Assembly (NCBI GenBank): GCA_033064195.1
Contig: JARBJD010000090.1
Span: 181,629 to 245,628, forward strand
Source of the DNA: Blattamonas nauphoetae
Lineage: Eukaryota > Preaxostyla > Oxymonadida
Reading direction: 5' to 3'
Length of the DNA: 64,000 bases
Of the stretch, positions 1-13,217 are shown one piece after another; position 1 is the stretch's first letter; each line of letters opens with the position of its first letter. The translations under genes and the position numbers were made by a program. The notes beneath the pieces were generated by a model, which was not told where the DNA came from, searched no databases, and saw only the letters and a program-made list of their open reading frames with translations.

Positions 1-1091
1 CCTGCTCCATCTGAGGAAGGGCGATGAGGAAACATGAAGCAGACCGACGGCTGCGGAGTGAGCTTGACCTTCCAGCAGATGATCCGCCCGTTCATCCCGC
101 CGGAGATGAGCTGCTGCGAGACTGGATCCCACTTGAGGAACGACTGCACGACGTAATCGCTCTGCAGAAAGAGGAGAACGGGAAGAAAGAGCGCAGACTG
201 TCTTTGTGGCGGTGGTTGTGAAGAAGATGCACTCGCATGTGTCATTCTTCCACAGCGATATCGTCCCGTCCATCGAGCTGGTCACGAGAAGGTCAAGTTC
301 GTCGATGAAATCGCAGCTGAGCACGACACCAGTGTGACCTCGAAGTGTTTGGATATGTTCACCGGACTGTGAAAAGGAGAGTATGAGATGGGTGAGAAAA
401 CAGAAGAAGGATGATTGAGGAAAGAAATGTTGTGTGAAATACAGATGCTTCCACCACAATAACATTGTTCGTGTGTTCTTCACAACAATAGAGTTTCTTG
501 GAGGCTGGTGAATATTGAGTACGGATGACCATATCGGTGAGGTGAACGTCCGCAACATGGTTGAACTGAAAGAGATCAGAAATGGGAAGAAGAGAGCTCA
601 TACGATCGGGTGAAATTTTAAAGTTTGTGACACGTTCTCTGTAGATTCTATAATGAAAGCCATTAATTCCTTGGTCGAGAGTGAGAGAAATGGGAGTGAT
701 GACTTGAGAAGAGCAAACATCCCAATCCATTCCACCATCACCATTCACATCAATTTCTTCGAAAAGGTTTACAAGGTTGCGGACGAAAGGAATATCAAAA
801 TAATTGTTTGGAAGGTGTTCTTCCATCAATTCCACAAACTGGAAGATTTTCGGGGCAAAAAAGAAAAAATATGAAGAGTAATCGCAAAAAAACAATTTTA
901 AAGAGGATGAAAAAACCATTAAGCGAATCTGAACTCAGATATCCTCATACATTGTGAACTTCAACTTCTTGAGATTCAAACTGCTCCTGAAGGACTTCCA
1001 TTTGATCATTGTCGAGTTCCATAAGAAGATTCATTGCGAATTGTTGTTGTTCCTGTCCGCATCTTTTGACATCGACAGTTTCATTCTCCAT
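1..1091 (-). CDS. WD40 repeat / EF-hand protein, 5' part (WDR49/EFCAB8-like)
   Basis: Partial gene whose 3' end lies beyond base 1. Exons read on the minus strand are 1091-951, 838-443, 366-199 and 161 to the window edge; introns are 112, 76 and 37 bases, all GT-AG and phase 0. The protein starts MENETVDVKRCG. An EF-hand loop (LFEEIDVNGDGGMDWD) is at about residues 77-92, followed by WD40 blades such as LRGHTGVVLSCDF ending in TISLWK, and a second blade ending in IICWK. An EF-hand of the form F..IDvNGDG..dWd ahead of WD40 repeats is typical of the WDR49/EFCAB8/WDR64 group, often linked to cilia; that role is family knowledge, not shown here. Frame agreement across all three junctions makes the structure fairly safe. 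The start could be further upstream, because no in-frame stop was confirmed just before the ATG. Confidence 0.78.
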
Positions 1092-1279
1092 CAAGGATCT
1101 TCCTGATGATCTGGAAAAAAATGACGGATGATCGAATTTATTGAAGCTGAAATCAGATGAATCGGGTCCTCTTTCTTTGAAATAATTGTTTTATCACAAT
1201 TCTCTACATCATTTGAGCCTCCACAACCTTTACTTCACAATTATCCCACCATTTTTCCTCAACCTCTTATCTTCTCATC
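1092..1279. promoter_or_regulatory. Divergent intergenic region
   Basis: These 188 bases separate the start codons of two divergent genes and must hold both promoters and 5' leaders. The stretch is A+T-rich and has no long reading frame. No TATA box or initiator could be assigned with confidence. Confidence 0.4.
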
Positions 1280-4200
1280 ATGCAAAATCATGGTCTGCTC
1301 CTCTTTGGGAACAATCTCCATTTTTTACTTGTAGCATTCTATTTATATCCACATCAAACTCCTCCTCATCCTCATCCACAACAAAGCCCTCCTCAAAGCC
1401 ATCCAATTGACGAACTGTCTTTTGTTCGATTCTTATCGCCTTTCAATCCAAGTATTGTTGTTTTCCTATCCTTTGATCGATACAAACAGTTGAATTTATG
1501 AATCATTTCCTGCGGTTCATCAAGGACCTCAAACAAGCCTCCACCACAGACTATATCAACAGATTCTCTCTCCCGTGCCAACATGCTCACTTTTTTTTGA
1601 AGAATATGAGAAAATATCAGTTTTTCTCTCCTTTATTTCACACATTTCCAGACTGCAACGTCTTGAAGAACAACTTCTCTTTGTACAGTTTTCACAAAGC
1701 ATTATTGATTTACTTTCGTCACATATAGACACAACAATCCTTTCTGGACATTATTTATCGCTATTGGCCAGTTTTTTCCCATTCAACCCGACACATTTTT
1801 CGAATTGTCTCCCACACCACGCCAATATCATGTTGCCTCTCCGAGCACCATCTCAAACAATGATTCCATTCGAAAACTTATCTCCAGAGGCCCGTTTGTT
1901 CTACCCTTTGGTGCAGGAAGCGGAGGATAAGAGACTCTTCCACAGTCTCTTCAACTTTCTGTCCAAAACAGGCATCCCTCCTCCGCAAAACAACTTCAAT
2001 TCCTACTTTTCTCATCTTTACTACCTGCTGAAGCCACTCTTCTTTGTTTGCCCTTTTTTCTTCACTCTTCCCAGTACCTGAGGTATCTCCCTCGCACCCA
2101 GACTGAATTCTCGTTTTCTGAGGTTGTCCAAGTTGCCGCTCACTTCCTCATCAACAACCCTGAGTTCTACATCGACAGGGATCGTAAATCACTCAAGCAG
2201 GCAGGGCGACTCGTCCTCATCTGGGAGAGACTCTCATTTTGCTTGCCACAGGCAGACTACAACACCATCATCTCCTCCGTTCTGAAGTCATTCTTCACTG
2301 TCCTCAGGCGCCTTTCATCACGCCCCCTCTCACAACTGACTGATTCCCACACATTCATCCTCGATCATCTCCAGCCGTTCTTCACGTCACTCCGCAGTCC
2401 TCCCACACCTTCACGGTACCACATCCCAAATTACGCCTCCTGCTTTGCCATGCCCTTCCCGTCCATCCTAATCAGTCCGATGCTTAGCGCTGCGATGGTG
2501 AAACAGTGGATCTCTACAGACGACATCATCCAGACCGTCTCTCCCTGGCTCTCATGGACTGAGACGGGTGGGAATAACAGCTTCAACATCTCTGTCATAA
2601 TCACCGTGTCCATCCACTGGCTCGATCCCTCCCCTTACATTCGTGGCATGTATAAAGATTGGGACGACTTTGATCCTGGAAACCGCACCCCTTCGTCGAT
2701 TATCCCTTCGATGAACAAACTCCCAGATCCTCCTCCATTCCCTCCTGTGGACGTATTTCTCGGTGAACTTGGTTACGAACGAGCCGCACGATTCGAAGCG
2801 GCGAACAGTCCAGCCACTCGCGAGGCCTTCAGATATGTCTGTGACATCTGCAAAACCAATCAGTACCAGCAAATGTCACAGCAGACATGCTCAACCTTCG
2901 CTGCCTTTCTCCGCAAAACGCTCCGCAACAACCATGACGAGTCCTTCTTCGACGATTACGCTCAAATTCGACCAAGCAATCTCACTCTGGCGGAGGTACA
3001 AGACACGGTGGATCTCCTAACTGACTGCAAAAGTTTTAACAAATCTCTCAATTTCAAAGTCTCTAAATATGTACAAGATAACCAGCTGGTCCAAAGTTTC
3101 ATCAGCCGAGATCTGGATCCCACACTCCAAACCAAGATCATGCTTCTTCCTTCTTCTGGCAACAATTCTGCAGATGGTCATTTGGATGACATGTGGACAA
3201 GGTTCGGGCCACACACACTATCTGAGATGCCTATCCGAATCTCTGTCTTTGTTCAACTTGCCACCAATCTTTTTGGATCCAAATCTCAACTCTCTCCCAC
3301 TGGAGTTGCCAAACTGTCACAGTGCTTTATCAAATCAATCAAAACCTATCGCAACTCGCTAGCTCATCTCGTTTCTTTGCTGAGCAGCTTCATGGACTTC
3401 ACCAATTATTTGGAGATTGAGCAAGTGCAGAACCTGCCGTGCGTCGCAAACGTCATCCTTTCATTTCTGCTCAACTGGCCACAGCCAAGCATGGATGACA
3501 CCATCCCAATCGACGCTCTTCCCCCGTTCACTCTGTACCAGCAATACTCTCATGTAGAATCGCTCCAGCCGCGCAGTATTCTCGTCGCCGTCCAACCTTT
3601 CATTGACGAGCTTGATCAAAATGGAGGAGTCAATCTCCACACAACACTGATCAATTTAGTCAATCTCCTCGTCTTTGTGAGGTCACTAACAAACTCCACC
3701 AATCTGCCATTCCCACTTTCCAATAAACTTTTCACTCAGGACAGCACACAGAAAGCAGTCGTTTCTTCGCGTCACAAGTACGCTCTCCTTGTGGAGAAGA
3801 ATGACAACCTCCAAGCCCAGCTGTCCACACCAACGACTGTCGACTGGGGTGTTTTCTTCAATATCCAACTTCATCCATACGTTGTGGACTCCATCCTCAG
3901 ACACCACCCGCCCAACACCTCCCACGACTGGTGGGGAGGATTCTACAGCACGCTGGGACCAAAGTACCTTCTCAAGCTTCTCTTTTCTGTCGTCCGAAAC
4001 ACATCTCTCGATTGGACGAAAGCGTCGCCATTGAGCGGAATCCTCACACTCCTTTCAAAGACTCTCTTCACCGGGGGGAGTTTCAACAAGACGCGTCTTT
4101 CCACGTTCGGCAAAGTTAACGTGCTGATTGGACAGGACGAGACACTCCAACCAAACCAACGTACGAATGCATTTAACAAGGCCAAGAAGACACTGAATCC

Positions 4201-7200
4201 AACTGTTGAACAGCTTTTCTGTTTCCTCCTGTCGTTGATTGGAATGATCGACATCTGCTCCATTTCAGCCGGAAGACTCATCATCGCACTGGATGTTGGT
4301 TTCAAAATGGAACCAGAGATCACTATCACTCTCCCCCATTCCTTCTTCAGTACAGCCTTCAATCTTGCACCCTTTCCACGCACCCCCGACTACTCCGTCT
4401 TCGTCGCATTGGATTCCATTAGCAAAGAGAGATCCGACAGACTCTTAAGATCCGATCAGTTTGCAGAGTTTGCATCGATGTTCCTCGTTCCACACTCATT
4501 CCTTCCTCCCAACATGCGACCCAAAATGAGTTCGTTTTACACAACTTACACAAAAATGTTCCTCTCTTTCCTACATTCATCCTCACTGAGTCAACAGAAG
4601 GCTAACCTCTTGCAAGACACGTTTGCATCGCTGCGGACTTTCCTACATGAATTGTCCAGTCCGGAACTCAAAAATCAACAACTGTTTCAACAGATCACTT
4701 CTCTTTCATTACTTGCCTTTCTCCTCCACAGATCTGATGGTTCTGAAGAGGCATTCCTCTCTGACATCCTCTCCCCAGAATACCTCCTCGCTGTCTCCAA
4801 CTTTGTTTTGATATCGCCGCCAAGCATCCGTTCTCTGCAGCCTGCATCAGTTCGTTCTCTATCAACTCGGCTGCCTAAAGACCAATTGACACCGTTCCTC
4901 ATTCACATTCTCATCGAGAAGGACCGCATCTTTCTCCCCCACATTTCACTCACAGGCGTTCACCACATTTCCTCAAATCGGAAGACACTCGGATTCACAC
5001 CTCTCCCATTGAACCGAATCGTCTGGTTCATCGCTTCTCTCTCTGAAGGTGCACAACACCTCGACACCGGCAATCTTGATCTATTTGTCACAGCTGCCCA
5101 CTCCATTCTACTCTCGACCAAATCACACACAACATCCACTGCTCTCGACGATTACACACGCACACAACTCTTCAACCTCGTCCTCAAGACCATCACACCC
5201 ACTCATGTCCCCAAACCGCTGGTGGACATGATTGACGAAGCTCATGAAGCAAGTTCGGGAATTATTCTTCCATTCGGAGACTCCCCTCAACTGGAAACGA
5301 AAAGAAACGAGTGTTGCCTCCCACCGACCCTTCGCCAAGGTAGGAAAATGACTGAAATGACTGCGATCGTTCTCCAACTCTTCTACCACCTCCAGTTCCG
5401 AAACATCATTCTGAACATGAATCTCTCGGAAAAATCCGAAACATCGTTTCTGTCATCCATTCTCGACACAGAACGAACGAAACGAGTAAAGTTGGAACTC
5501 AAACAACTTGATTCACAGAACTGTTCGCCATCGAACACAACTCCAATCAGCTTCCTCGAAAATCTACAGTCGACCTTTTCACGCCTGAGCAAAGCTAAAG
5601 GCGGATCGGTTGAAGCCTTTCAGGACTCTCAAACCCAAGCGGATTCACCCCCATCGAACAGACTCCATCAGCTTCTGGCCTTCGTCGATTCTTTCTGTGC
5701 TTCACATCGTGCTCCACTTCTCTCATCGAGACTGTTTGGCGTCCCCATCAATTCCACGTTGAACACTGCTCAGTTCAACGAGAACGACGATTCATTCAAC
5801 CTCCACTACACCGTCCAGTATAACCCGTCCCAAGGCTTATCACTTGAATCAGACCTTCGAAGGCAATTGTGTGTTCAGACCACACAACCGGACTCTTCTT
5901 CTGATCTTCCGAATACCATCTTCGTCCATCTCAGGCAGACACAGTCGACATGGTCAGGTCATATTCATTCTCAATTGCTTCACCTAAACCTTTCCGCAGA
6001 TTCAAACAAGCATCACCTCAAATACGCCCTCTCTGGCGTCGTTGTTCGCACCAAAACCGGCACGCCATTGTACCAATCCATCGTCTCAGATCGCATCACT
6101 GGCGATTGGTGGCTCCACTCGGATGGCAAACCAGTGAGATTTTTTATCAACAACCTCTCCAGCTGTTTGGGAGAGAATGCACCAATCGTTCCTACGCTCC
6201 TTGTGTATGAGCGCATTCTCCCGAGTGACGAATGGATTCTCGAACGACAATATGTTGACAAGTGCCGGTTACAGAACAAACCGTGCTCGAACATTCCACC
6301 ATCTTTTCAACTTCTCAGACTGAGAGATGTTCTAGAATCGGACATCACTCCCGACTTCATAAAGACAGCCATCGAACAACCCATCCACAAAGTATTCTCA
6401 CCATCATTTCTGAACTTTGTCGCCGATCTTCTCTCAAAAGTAGCAGATCTCCCACCCCAAAGAGACGAGAGCTTGATCCAACTTCAGCTCAAGACCATCA
6501 TGCTGTTCCTCCACGGACCTTGCCACATCGTAAAGCCGGTTGTTGGTGCCCATGAGACTTTGATCTCCAATGAAGCCCTCACCACTCTTTCTGCGTCGCC
6601 AGAATTAAGTTGCCTCGTCTTAAAGTCTCTCTCAGCTCAGCTGAAAGCTGACGAGGAAGCAATCATTCAGACACCAGTGTCCTCCCTAACGGACGGAGCT
6701 CAAAATGTGTTTTGTCAAACGACATCAGCCCTCATTGTCTCGTACGTCTTCTACTGTCCAAAGCCTGATGTCAAAAACCTGTTTTTGTCGTTTCTCAAGA
6801 AGTGCGTTATGTCTATTGGCAATTACATCTCAAAGAACTTCACAAAGAAAGCTGACTTCAAGACAATCTTCAAAGACCCGATCTGTAAAGAACAGTTTCT
6901 GGTTCTCATCCACTTTTTCTCTCTCTTTCTCGATTCTTTTCTCCTTCATGGTTGGATTCCTCACGATTCTCAAAGTGAAAAACAATCACCTGATCCATTC
7001 CAAGCACTGATCTATTTCTTGTCTGTTCTGCAATCTCCGATCGTGTCCTCAGCATTCTTTGTCTCTGGCGGTCCACAGCGGATTCTTGAGCTCACACAAG
7101 ACGCTGCATCACCTCTTTGCTTCACAAGAACGCATCAAACTCAATTCTCACTTTCTCGCGGGTGGCTGGGTTCCTCTTTACAGATTCCTCTCATCAGGGA

Positions 7201-10012
7201 GAGGATAGCCAAGATCCCCGAGTCCCTCTTTCCCAACAGGGACGTGACAAAAGTCAATCTCATCACTTCAGCGATGGACGCACTCTCATGTCGTCTCGTT
7301 TCTGACTTCAGTTTTTCACAGTTCACAGAACAGACTGGCCGTTCAAATGGCACAACAATCTCCTTTCTAACGCCACTTCTCTCTGATCCTTCCACCTTCG
7401 ACACACTCACTCTTGAGGCTTTTTTTGCTGTCTACCCAAACGTCATCACCTCTTTCCCTGCTGAGCATCGCTACCGGTATTTCAATACACTTGTCGCATT
7501 TGAGAACGAAAAGAAAGATCTAACCCAGTCGACAATCACCTCGCACATCGTCACATCTCTCAGCAATTCATTGACGATCCTCCCACACTACTCCCACAAA
7601 ACACGCCTCGACCTTCTTTCTCAACTCTTCTTCGTCCTCGCCATCGATTCTCGGGCTGACTTTGAACCAAAACTGGCACAACCATCTCTCCGCTTCTCCG
7701 GATGTCTGTCCAAAGTCTTCTTCCACCTTTTTCCGCAAGACCAAGTCTTCCCGTATCCCTCAGAGCTCTGTAGTGCACTCTATCTTCTTGCACACTATGC
7801 TCGCCACAGCAGGATTTTCTCAATGCATATTATCAACGAACTCTGTGATTACCTTTTCGATGTTGCTGGAAAGTACTCATTCGTCCCTCTCGTGGCTAAT
7901 ATTCTTCTTTCGTGCTTCTATAAGAAATGTGAGCCCGTAAAATCCAGCGACAATAATGAAGCAACTCCATGGATTGAGACACTGGTCTTAGGAAACCATC
8001 TCAATCGTTGTTCTGTCTTCTCGCCCTTTGATACTACGCCATGCATCGAGGATGCCAAAGCTCATGATCAATCTCATCTTCTCAAAGATGTTCCTTTGTC
8101 TCAAGTCCTCCTCCCTACAGACTCACCACCGAATGTGAGCATCTCCTTCGACGGAAGCCCGGCTTCCATGACATTCTTCCGTCCAAAGATTTGCAAAGCC
8201 ATTGCATCTCATTTTCCGAAGGAGAACACACAATTACAACATGAATACCTCGACTATTTCGGGCCGATGTTTGATTGGGTTCGTGAACTCGTGCAAGCAA
8301 ACGTAGAGCAGGACACTGTTCAGATGCGGGATCTTCTACAGAAGGACATGAAAACAAGAGAACGCGAACTTAATGCTGAAAGAGAACGACAGGAAGCAGA
8401 AAGACAAAGAGAAGAAGCGGAGAAACAGAGGATACAAAGTTTGAAACAGCGAGAGGAAGATGTACTCAAAAGAGAAAATGAGTTAAGAATGACAGCTGAA
8501 GAGCAGTTCAGAAAGGAAGAAAGGATGAACACGAAAATGAGGGAGATGGAAAAAGAAAGAGAGAGGATGGCAATGAAACGAGAAGAGCTGTCAAAACAAG
8601 AACAACGATTAAACATGAGAAAAACAGAACTATCGACGAAAGAAGAGGGATTGAAAACGAAAGAAGCCGAACTGTCGACGAAAGAAGAGGGATTGAAAAC
8701 GAAAGAAGCCGAACTGTCGACGAAAGAAGAGGGATTGAAAACGAAAGAAGCCGAACTGTCGACGAAAGAAGAGGGATTGAAAACGAAAGAAGCCGAACTG
8801 TCGACGAAAGAAGAGGGATTGAAAACGAAAGAAGCCGAACTGTCGACGAAAGAAGAGGGATTGAAAACGAAAGAAGCCGAACTGTCGACGAAAGAAGAGG
8901 GATTGAAAACGAAAGAAGCCGAACTGTCGACGAAAGAAGAGGGATTGAAAACGAAAGAAGCCGAACTGTCGACGAAAGAAGAGGGATTGAAAACGAAAGA
9001 AGCCGAACTGTCGACGAAAGAAGAGGGATTGAAAACGAAAGAAGCCGAACTGTCGACGAAAGAAGAGGGATTGAAAACGAAAGAAGCCGAACTGTCGACG
9101 AAAGAAGAGGGATTGAAAACGAAAGAAGCCGAACTGTCGACGAAAGAAGAGGGATTGAAAACGAAAGAAGCCGAACTGTCGACGAAAGAAGAGGGATTGA
9201 AAACGAAAGAAGCCGAACTGTCGACGAAAGAAGAGGGATTGAAAACGAAAGAAGCCGAACTGTCGACGAAAGAAGAGGGATTGAAAACGAAAGAAGCCGA
9301 ACTGTCGACGAAAGAAGAGGGATTGAAAACGAAAGAAGCCGAACTGTCGACGAAAGAAGAGGGATTGAAAACGAAAGAAGCCGAACTGTCGACGAAAGAA
9401 GAGGGATTGAAAACGAAAGAAGCCGAACTGTCGACGAAAGAAGAGGGATTGAAAACGAAAGAAGCCGAACTGTCGACGAAAGAAGAGGGATTGAAAACGA
9501 AAGAAGCCGAACTGTCGACGAAAGAAGAGGGATTGAAAACGAAAGAAGCCGAACTGTCGACGAAAGAAGAGGGATTGAAAACGAAAGAAGCCGAACTGTC
9601 GACGAAAGAAGAGGGATTGAAAACGAAAGAAGCCGAACTGTCGACGAAAGAAGAGGGATTGAAAACGAAAGAAGCCGAACTGTCGACGAAAGAAGAGGGA
9701 TTGAAAACGAAAGAAGCCGAACTGTCGACGAAAGAAGAGGGATTGAAAACGAAAGAAGCCGAACTGTCGACGAAAGAAGAGGGATTGAAAACGAAAGAAG
9801 CAGAACCGTTAATGGTGAAGCAGGGGATGATGATGCAGGAAGCTCTGTCGACTTCCGACGACCCTATTGACCTATCACATCCCCAAACTCGTTCAGCTGA
9901 ACCAAAATCTTTCAAAACGATGAAGACTCTCTCTCCTGCACCGAAATCACAAAAGAAGAGCCTGAGTCCTCCTCAAAAGACTAAGCCAAAGAGGAAGAAG
10001 GGAGGGTCCTGA
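1280..10012 (+). CDS. Giant unrecognised protein with C-terminal 14-residue coiled-coil repeats
   Basis: Proposed exons 1280-1451, 1490-1619, 1652-2045 and 2075-10012 give 2877 residues. The introns are 38, 32 and 29 bases and the frame is kept at every junction (for example phase 1 at 1451/1490). The first ATG is uncertain; 1498 is the next in-frame alternative. Residues up to about 2300 look like a helical, leucine-rich solenoid with no family I recognise. A charged segment rich in E, R, K and Q follows (about 8340-8630), then 28 copies of a 14-residue unit (TKEEGLKTKEAELS) and a basic tail ending KPKRKKGGS. The tail predicts a long single coiled coil or a stable charged helix plus a possible nuclear or nucleic-acid-binding end. 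All introns sit in the first 800 bases, with one 7.9 kb terminal exon. The gene diverges from the WD40 gene upstream. Confidence 0.75.
8630..9805 (+). repeat. 28 tandem copies of a 42-bp coding repeat
   Basis: Exactly 1176 bases, 28 x 42, run in phase with the reading frame. Internal copies look identical base for base. Only the first copy (CTATCG instead of CTGTCG) and the last (GCAGAA instead of GCCGAA) differ. Such uniformity, including at silent sites, points to recent expansion or ongoing gene conversion. The repeat also keeps the opposite strand open from 9915 to 8320, which creates a spurious 531-residue frame. Confidence 0.97.
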
Positions 10013-10283
10013 AACCAATCAAATATCACTCTGTTCAGAACACATAGAATCTTCTGCTCATTCTGGAGTAAGAAACAGCTTGCTTGTAGTTGTGTGAAGA
10101 GTGAAGGAGACATTTCGCTGGACTATACGCGCAAATTAATATCTTTTTGTGAAATGAGACAAAAGACGAGAGTGAAGTCGAATGACTTCCTGCGTTGAAA
10201 AACCCGTGTCGGAGGTGAGGAACCTTCCAAACGAAGAAAAATGAAAAATCGAAGAAAGACTCGAGCCAGGCGGAGGAGAGAAT

Positions 10284-11955
10284 TCACGACGGCCTGTTCT
10301 GGAGATGCAAGGCGTAGTTTGGGGCGTGTGTGATGATGGTGTCGTCAGGGTCATCTCGAGCGGAGTTCACTGCTGACATAGTCTGCTCGTTCCCGGGAAT
10401 GTGGGCCTGGCCAGGAAGGAGGATAGTGGAGAGCGGCTGCTGGTACGAGAGCTGTTGGAGCTCGGCGTTTTGGTAGTGCTGCGAAAAGTCGAATCCCTTC
10501 TCCGCATCGTCCAGCGCCCCTTCCTGGCTCCCCTGCGTGAGCATCAGGCACTCCCTGTCCGCAAGGTAGTAACCCTGCTCCAGCTCCTCCACACTCACCC
10601 CGCTTGTGATGAGCTGCCTCTGCCTCTGATCGATGGCCCAATCTGTCAGCAGGGGAAACGTGAGTGGCTGCTCAAAAAGAAGAAAGGGTCTCGGCTCTTG
10701 CGGCGGAGGGGTGTCCTGGTCGCTCGGGTACAGTTTGATGTGAGGAGGCTCAAACCACGGGGGGAAGAGCGGGGGGAGCCAACGAGGGTCAATCCAGACA
10801 CGGTTTACTGAAAATAAAAAGAAAAACAGATTGAGACAAAGAAGGGCGAATCTTTATGAGGAGAGGACGGGCAGACATCGAAGGAATTGGTCGACTGGAA
10901 GATCAGAAGCAGCCATTCTTTCGAAAAAGGGGATTAAATCTTTCAATTCTCGATCGTCTTCCTCACCCACCCACGTGCCACAAACAACAGTGAGCTGAGG
11001 CTGATATTTTCCACAAGTTATTGTGTTGTCCAGCAGGCAAATACTGTCTTGCATGCGGCCGAGTTTAGAGAGATCTTTGACAAGAGTTCTTGCTGAGTTG
11101 CCACGGGCATCTGTATAAAGAGGATCTATTTCGACTGTACAGTGTTTTCGGTGTAGAATATGTCGGATGAGAGTTCCTGTTGGTTGCTGATATTGACGAT
11201 TCCTGGAATGAGTTCCAACCTGGTGTGGGCGAGGTTGGTGTGGACGGGAACCACTTGCTTGCGATGAATGGTTGCCGATAGTCTGTTCAAAGTATGTGAA
11301 GAGCTGTTCGGCATATGCACTGACTGACGCAGTAAATATGACAAGTTCGTATAATTGACTCATTCTTTCCAAAAATCGATCAAGACCAGGCCTTTTTTGG
11401 ACATAGACCACTTGAATTGCGTCTTCAATTTGGATTGGGAGCATGTAAGAGGCATTTTGGATCGGCTAGGAAAAATAAGGAGGAAATAACATAGGAAATA
11501 TCCAAAAAAAGGAAATTTGACGAGGGGAATACAACAAAAAAACAAAATGAAGACCTGGAGGTTTGAATGAACGAGTGTTTCGTCAATATCTAGAACAAGA
11601 GTTTTTTTCCCGACATCTTCTGGCAATTGGGGAGGAAGGAGAAACTTGTAAGGAAGGTGATGAAGAGATTTTGGGATAGGGTTTGGAGGTGGCGTGTGTG
11701 TCGAGATCGGATGTTGAGGGAGTGGATCTGGCTTGGTTGTTGGAGTTCGAGGTGGAATCTGAACGAAATCAACAAAAAGAAGAATTTGAGCAAAATATGT
11801 CATAGAAAGAAGAGTTGTCGCGATACAATAAAGAGAAAAACTTGAATAACGAAAGGGCGTACATGTTCAGGCGGATGCTCTCTTGGGGGAACATACGGCC
11901 TGTCCTCCTGATAGTCTGCGTCGGAGCATGAGAGGCAGGATGACCTACTCCCCAT
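10284..11955 (-). CDS. FCP1/SCP-like (NLI-interacting factor) phosphatase
   Basis: Exons on the minus strand are 11955-11863, 11758-11555, 11465-10877 and 10807-10284 (introns 104, 89 and 69 bases), giving 469 residues. The catalytic signature TLVLDIDETLVHS places the two aspartates at residues 88 and 90. It is followed by VYVQKRPGLDRFLERM, ELVIFTASVSAYAE, LVKDLSKLGR, LLDN and LIPFFERM, matching the small CTD phosphatase fold in order. These enzymes use the first aspartate to dephosphorylate phosphoserine, classically on the RNA polymerase II tail. About 35 extra residues are inserted between YAEQLFTYFEQT and LIRHILHRKHC. If the last intron is retained, translation stops at 10854 and gives 302 residues. 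The extra exon is GC-rich, open and lacks its own ATG, so I join it here; its roughly 175 residues are not recognised. Confidence 0.8.
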
Positions 11956-12631
11956 AAAAGTAAGATGAGTTGGAGGAGAGGCATCCCATAAGTCATTTTA
12001 ACTTGATGATTCAAAATAGTAACACGGGGACACATAAGATGTCTCACTCCCTCTCATCTCCCTTTTGTCTATGCAGTATTCATGAAGGCTTGTCTGACCG
12101 GCTTTATTCTCTGATCAGAATTGGATTTCATTTTTTATGGTCTTGATCTTGTCTGATCCAGTACTTCTTCTCAAAAGTGATTTCCAGTTGAATATTTTGG
12201 ATGAAAACCGATCAAAATGTTGCAATAGATATATCTGTACCTGCGTTACCAGCCAAAAATGTGTAGCCCCTGGTGGTTTGGGAGAAGACGGATGTGAGTT
12301 ATGATCTTGTTTTTTGATCTGCCAACTTCATAAATACTACATATATTGGCGTCAACAATCCACGAAAATCTTTAATTCACTCTCAGGAACAAATTTAGAT
12401 CAAATTGTGAGCAGAAACAGTTTTTTGACGAAATGAAACTTAGTGTATCAATTTTCAACAAATGAGAATCGGTAGATGAGAGTTGACGGAACTTGCCCAA
12501 CCCTCTCAATTGTTCAATCGGGTGCACTCGATTTACTTTCAGAAGAAGATACAGATCTTGAGATTGCTGGGGACTTCCAGTTTATGACTCAAAGGCGGTA
12601 GTCGACTCTAAGTTCGTCAGCCATTCACCGA
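11956..12631. other. Intergenic, no gene seen
   Basis: A+T-rich sequence upstream of the phosphatase gene, which must include its promoter. Only short reading frames with no protein-like composition are present, and no repeat was recognised. Confidence 0.4.
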
Positions 12632-13217
12632 ATGCTCTATTTCAGGCTTCCTTTCCATAAAATGTGTAGGTCAACATTCTTCCAAAAAACTCAGACGCTT
12701 TCTCCGGCTAAAAACCGAACTGACCATTGCGCAACTTTTCAATTCGGAAGACTGATCGAAATCAGACAGAATCAATTATCTCATGAATTATTAGATCGAT
12801 TCGCGATCACTGTCCTGTCCTTTATCGTTCATTCTGTTGATTGTGATGGGAAAAGGATGAAGCACACATGGTCATTCTTCGGGGAAGGCCTCCCACACAA
12901 TACAACATTTATCCTTTCCGATCTCAACAACATTGTCACCTCACCTCTGTACCAACAAAATAAGGAATTTGATATGGTTTAGTGATGGTGGCCTTCACTT
13001 TAAGAATAAAACGATAACAATTCAATTCGTTCCTCCGTCGCACGGGAAATCGGAGGTCGATGGATTCTTAGGAATCCTCTCCAACTGCCTCACACACCAT
13101 CGTGTATACTACTTTCGGATGTATACATATCTCTTTTCTCAATTCTTCGTCTTCAGTCATCCGGGCTTGGTGTATCCCGTCGTATACACAACAGGGTTTC
13201 GTATTTGCCCCGATTAG
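12632..13217 (+). pseudogene. Decayed DDE-type transposase fragment
   Basis: Two overlapping frames together carry IWFSDGGLHFKNKT and, almost at once, IQFVPPSHGKSEVDGFLG. The pairing SDG..hFKN and f.p.sHGKs..DG.fG is familiar from RNase H-fold (DDE) transposases of several eukaryotic DNA transposons. The spacing between the two motifs is far too short and the frame shifts near 12940-12980, so this is a deleted, dead copy. Upstream residues (ILSDLNNIVTSPLYQQ) read like the preceding region of the same protein. The family is not assigned. Confidence 0.4.

Noticed and set aside
24-221. 65-residue plus-strand frame at the left edge
   Set aside because: Antisense to WD40-coding exons that read through a confirmed phase-consistent intron.
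8320-9915. 531-residue minus-strand frame of SASFVFNPSSFVDS repeats
   Set aside because: It is the antisense reading of the 42-bp repeat array in the plus-strand gene; a stop-free unit stays open whatever its length.
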